Below are positions 63,481 through 64,000 of a stretch of 64,000 nucleotides of DNA, piece by piece. A program made the position numbers and the translations under genes. Under the pieces are notes generated by a model, which was not told the origin of the DNA, did not search any database, and was given only the letters and a program-made list of their open reading frames with translations. Origin of the DNA: Pirellulaceae bacterium (lineage in GTDB: Bacteria > Planctomycetota > Planctomycetia > Pirellulales > Pirellulaceae); assembly GCA_028280445.1 (NCBI GenBank), contig JANQLU010000070.1, forward strand, positions 32,194 through 96,193. Direction: 5' to 3'. Positions within the stretch are counted from its first letter, which is position 1. Each line of letters starts with the position of its first letter.

Positions 63481-64000
63481 GCTTTTTTCTAATAAAAACC
63501 ATGTTAAATCATCTTGTGGAAAATTGTTATCGCCATGATAAACAAAACCGTAGTCGATTAAGTTCAGATCAGGAAACTGCTCCATAGCATCTCCGGCAAA
63601 ATCTCTCTTAAAAAGCCTTTCCTCATGTCCACGATATCTGACTTCAACAGATGATGGGCTGTAATATTCAGCTATACATATGTCTTTATTACTGACTTCA
63701 TACAACAACTGATATACTTCATGAAGTTTGTTTGGATTGATATGTATCAGCACTCCTTTGATTAAAGCTAAGTCTCTTTTCTTATCTGGCTGGAAGTCGA
63801 AAATAGAAGAGTGGTAAACTTCAATATTTTCGATCTGCTTTAATTGAGAAACTGCCTTTTCGTTTATTTCTATCGCGGACAATAAAACATTAGGCAGCAA
63901 ACGTCTGATCGCTAATAAATTGACGCCAGTGTTAGCGCCGAACTCAACAACGCTCGATATAGAATCAGTGGCCTTTAGCACCTTAGAAAACAAAGCAGTA
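63478..64000 (-). CDS. Pseudaminic-acid-type methylase, 5' end beyond the window
   Basis: The C-terminal 174 residues have VVEFGANTGVNLLAIRRLLP (SAM motif), LSAIEINEKAVSQLKQI, GVLIHINPNKLHEVYQLLYE, EYYSPSSVEVRYRGHEERLF, KRDFAGDAMEQF and DYGFVYHGDNNFPQDDLTWF. These match the pseudaminic acid biosynthesis-associated methylase family, which acts in synthesis or modification of nonulosonic-acid surface sugars. The frame continues past the right edge, so the start and the rest of the locus are outside. Confidence 0.85.
   Translation of the reverse strand, partial: TALFSKVLKATDSISSVVEFGANTGVNLLAIRRLLPNVLLSAIEINEKAVSQLKQIENIEVYHSSIFDFQPDKKRDLALIKGVLIHINPNKLHEVYQLLYEVSNKDICIAEYYSPSSVEVRYRGHEERLFKRDFAGDAMEQFPDLNLIDYGFVYHGDNNFPQDDLTWFLLEKS

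Noticed and set aside
54175..64000. A complete toxin-immunity or antiphage system
   Set aside because: No nuclease, deaminase, pore-former, Rhs or polymorphic toxin delivery gene is recognisable. Only orphan proteins are seen, so the immunity idea is kept as inference.

Overview
The window looks like a planctomycete chromosome, most likely of the Pirellulales/Rhodopirellula type. The evidence is the gene content: secreted sulfatases beside a DUF1501 protein and a cytochrome-c/DUF1549/DUF1553 (PSD1) protein, two ECF sigma factors each paired with a large membrane Ser/Thr kinase, a sialate O-acetylesterase, an exported Lys/Ala-rich EF-hand protein and many GC-rich intergenic palindromes. No rRNA, replication origin, transposase, integrase or CRISPR array was seen.

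Layout. 0-2.3 kb: start of a small coiled-coil protein and an exported haem peroxidase. 2.3-5.7 kb: ECF sigma factor plus Ser/Thr kinase with TPR-like tail. 6-9.3 kb: MetR-like regulator divergent from metE. 9.5-12.4 kb: PhyH dioxygenase, a lipoprotein and a DUF3500 protein. 12.6-16 kb: ovoA (ovothiol biosynthesis) tightly coupled to an ATP-grasp ligase. 16-22.3 kb: zinc dehydrogenase divergent from an SDR-hyuA-hyuB operon. 22.3-27.7 kb: sulfatase, DUF1501 and PSD1 genes. 28.3-32.2 kb: rhodanese, PNPOx-like, GNAT and DinB genes divergent from a MocR-type regulator. 32.7-36.9 kb: a second sigma/kinase pair whose kinase carries an anti-sigma zinc motif and ten copies of a 26-residue repeat. 37-39.3 kb: methyltransferase, a frameshifted MmcQ/YjbR gene, a small ABM-like protein and an ArsR-type regulator. 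39.6-46.5 kb: acetylesterase, Lys-rich EF-hand protein, second sulfatase, carboxypeptidase-regulatory-like protein, sulfotransferase. 46.5-52 kb: UMF1-type transporter, then a stress block (two universal stress proteins, a ribosome hibernation factor, an EAL/HDOD protein) with two good sigma-54 promoters.

52-64 kb is different: lower GC, small unrecognised genes almost all on the minus strand, frequent frameshifts, duplicated fragments, repeated promoter/leader blocks and a tRNA-like sequence. It resembles an orphan immunity or effector-decoy array, though no toxin is visible here. It ends in a pseudaminic-acid-type methylase gene cut by the window edge.

Several dispersed non-coding repeat families run through the window: palindromic REP/MITE-like elements, a 125-bp element with 'cacgcagag' termini, and palindromes built on 'gtagggccggtt', 'cccgaagcgtgagcgaggg' and 'ggctcggcgggagcctcg'. 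They fill most intergenic gaps and in two places form the 3' ends of genes.
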